From Endomicrobiaceae bacterium (GTDB taxonomy: Bacteria; Elusimicrobiota; Endomicrobiia; Endomicrobiales; Endomicrobiaceae): a stretch of 43,488 bases of DNA. This document shows positions 43,484-43,488 of this stretch, piece by piece. Position 1 is the first letter of the stretch, and every line of letters starts with the position of its first letter. Under the pieces are notes generated by a model. That model did not search any database. It had not been told where the DNA came from and worked only from the letters and a program-made list of their open reading frames with translations. Both the position numbers and the translations under genes were made by a program. The stretch covers positions 1 through 43,488 of the forward strand of contig JAQTSO010000010.1 in the NCBI GenBank assembly GCA_028711215.1, read 5' to 3'.

Positions 43484-43488
43484 TTTAT

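Noticed and set aside
1-43488. CRISPR arrays, rRNA genes, insertion sequences, integrase or attachment sites
   Set aside because: I looked for regular direct repeats, rRNA-like conserved stretches, transposase motifs and tRNA-end duplications and saw none that hold up.

Overview
The window reads as one chromosomal stretch of a low-GC, Gram-negative-type bacterium. The evidence is exported proteins with signal peptides, PorV-type outer-membrane barrels, lipoproteins, an FtsX/EnvC pair, and perfect -35/-10 promoters with 17-bp spacers. PorV-like barrels, FlgD-type C-terminal domains, repeat-rich exported proteins, PEGA kinases and a membrane pyrophosphatase together recall Elusimicrobiota or a neighbouring FCB/PVC-like lineage. 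That placement is inference; no rRNA is present. Genes are dense, often with ATGA overlaps, and I see no prophage, IS element or CRISPR array.

Layout. (1) 1-1576: the start-proximal part of a minus-strand GT39/ArnT-like membrane glycosyltransferase, then a 0.5-kb repeat-rich spacer and two divergent tRNA genes (Gln-CTG minus, Val-TAC plus), each with its own promoter. (2) 2406-5623: two overlapping paralogous exported glycoside-hydrolase-like proteins with EF-hand-like loops. (3) 5696-19887: a nine-gene cluster comprising a PEGA-domain Ser/Thr kinase, a repeat-rich exported protein, an exported protein with a FlgD-like tail, a PorV-like barrel, an exported coiled-coil protein, a double-FHA/beta-propeller membrane protein, a PP2C phosphatase, a lone receiver protein and a PorV-TPR fusion. 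(4) 19892-30049: galT-like, glgA, ftsX, envC-like, ctpA, a small membrane protein, a TPR-radical-SAM protein, tsaD and dusB, all on the plus strand. (5) 30050-32270: an inverted-repeat spacer, a minus-strand pair (amidohydrolase, SGNH lipoprotein) and divergent ruvC. (6) 32383-38979: membrane pyrophosphatase, a TPR/HEAT lipoprotein, then hypC, a LOG-family gene, hypD and hypE. (7) 38985-43483: a minus-strand five-gene operon of two tandem SGNH/TPR proteins, an Smr protein, a four-helix membrane protein and a double HD-domain protein.

The best candidate for an undescribed system is region 3. Writer (kinase), reader (FHA), eraser (PP2C) and receiver genes are interleaved with outer-membrane and exported proteins. 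Kinase and phosphatase each appear to carry PEGA-type sequence beyond their membrane segment, and the FHA protein carries a calcium-type beta-propeller there. I infer a transmembrane phosphosignalling circuit that monitors or controls envelope or surface-protein assembly.

All functional calls are by reading motifs in the translated sequence; no database search was possible.
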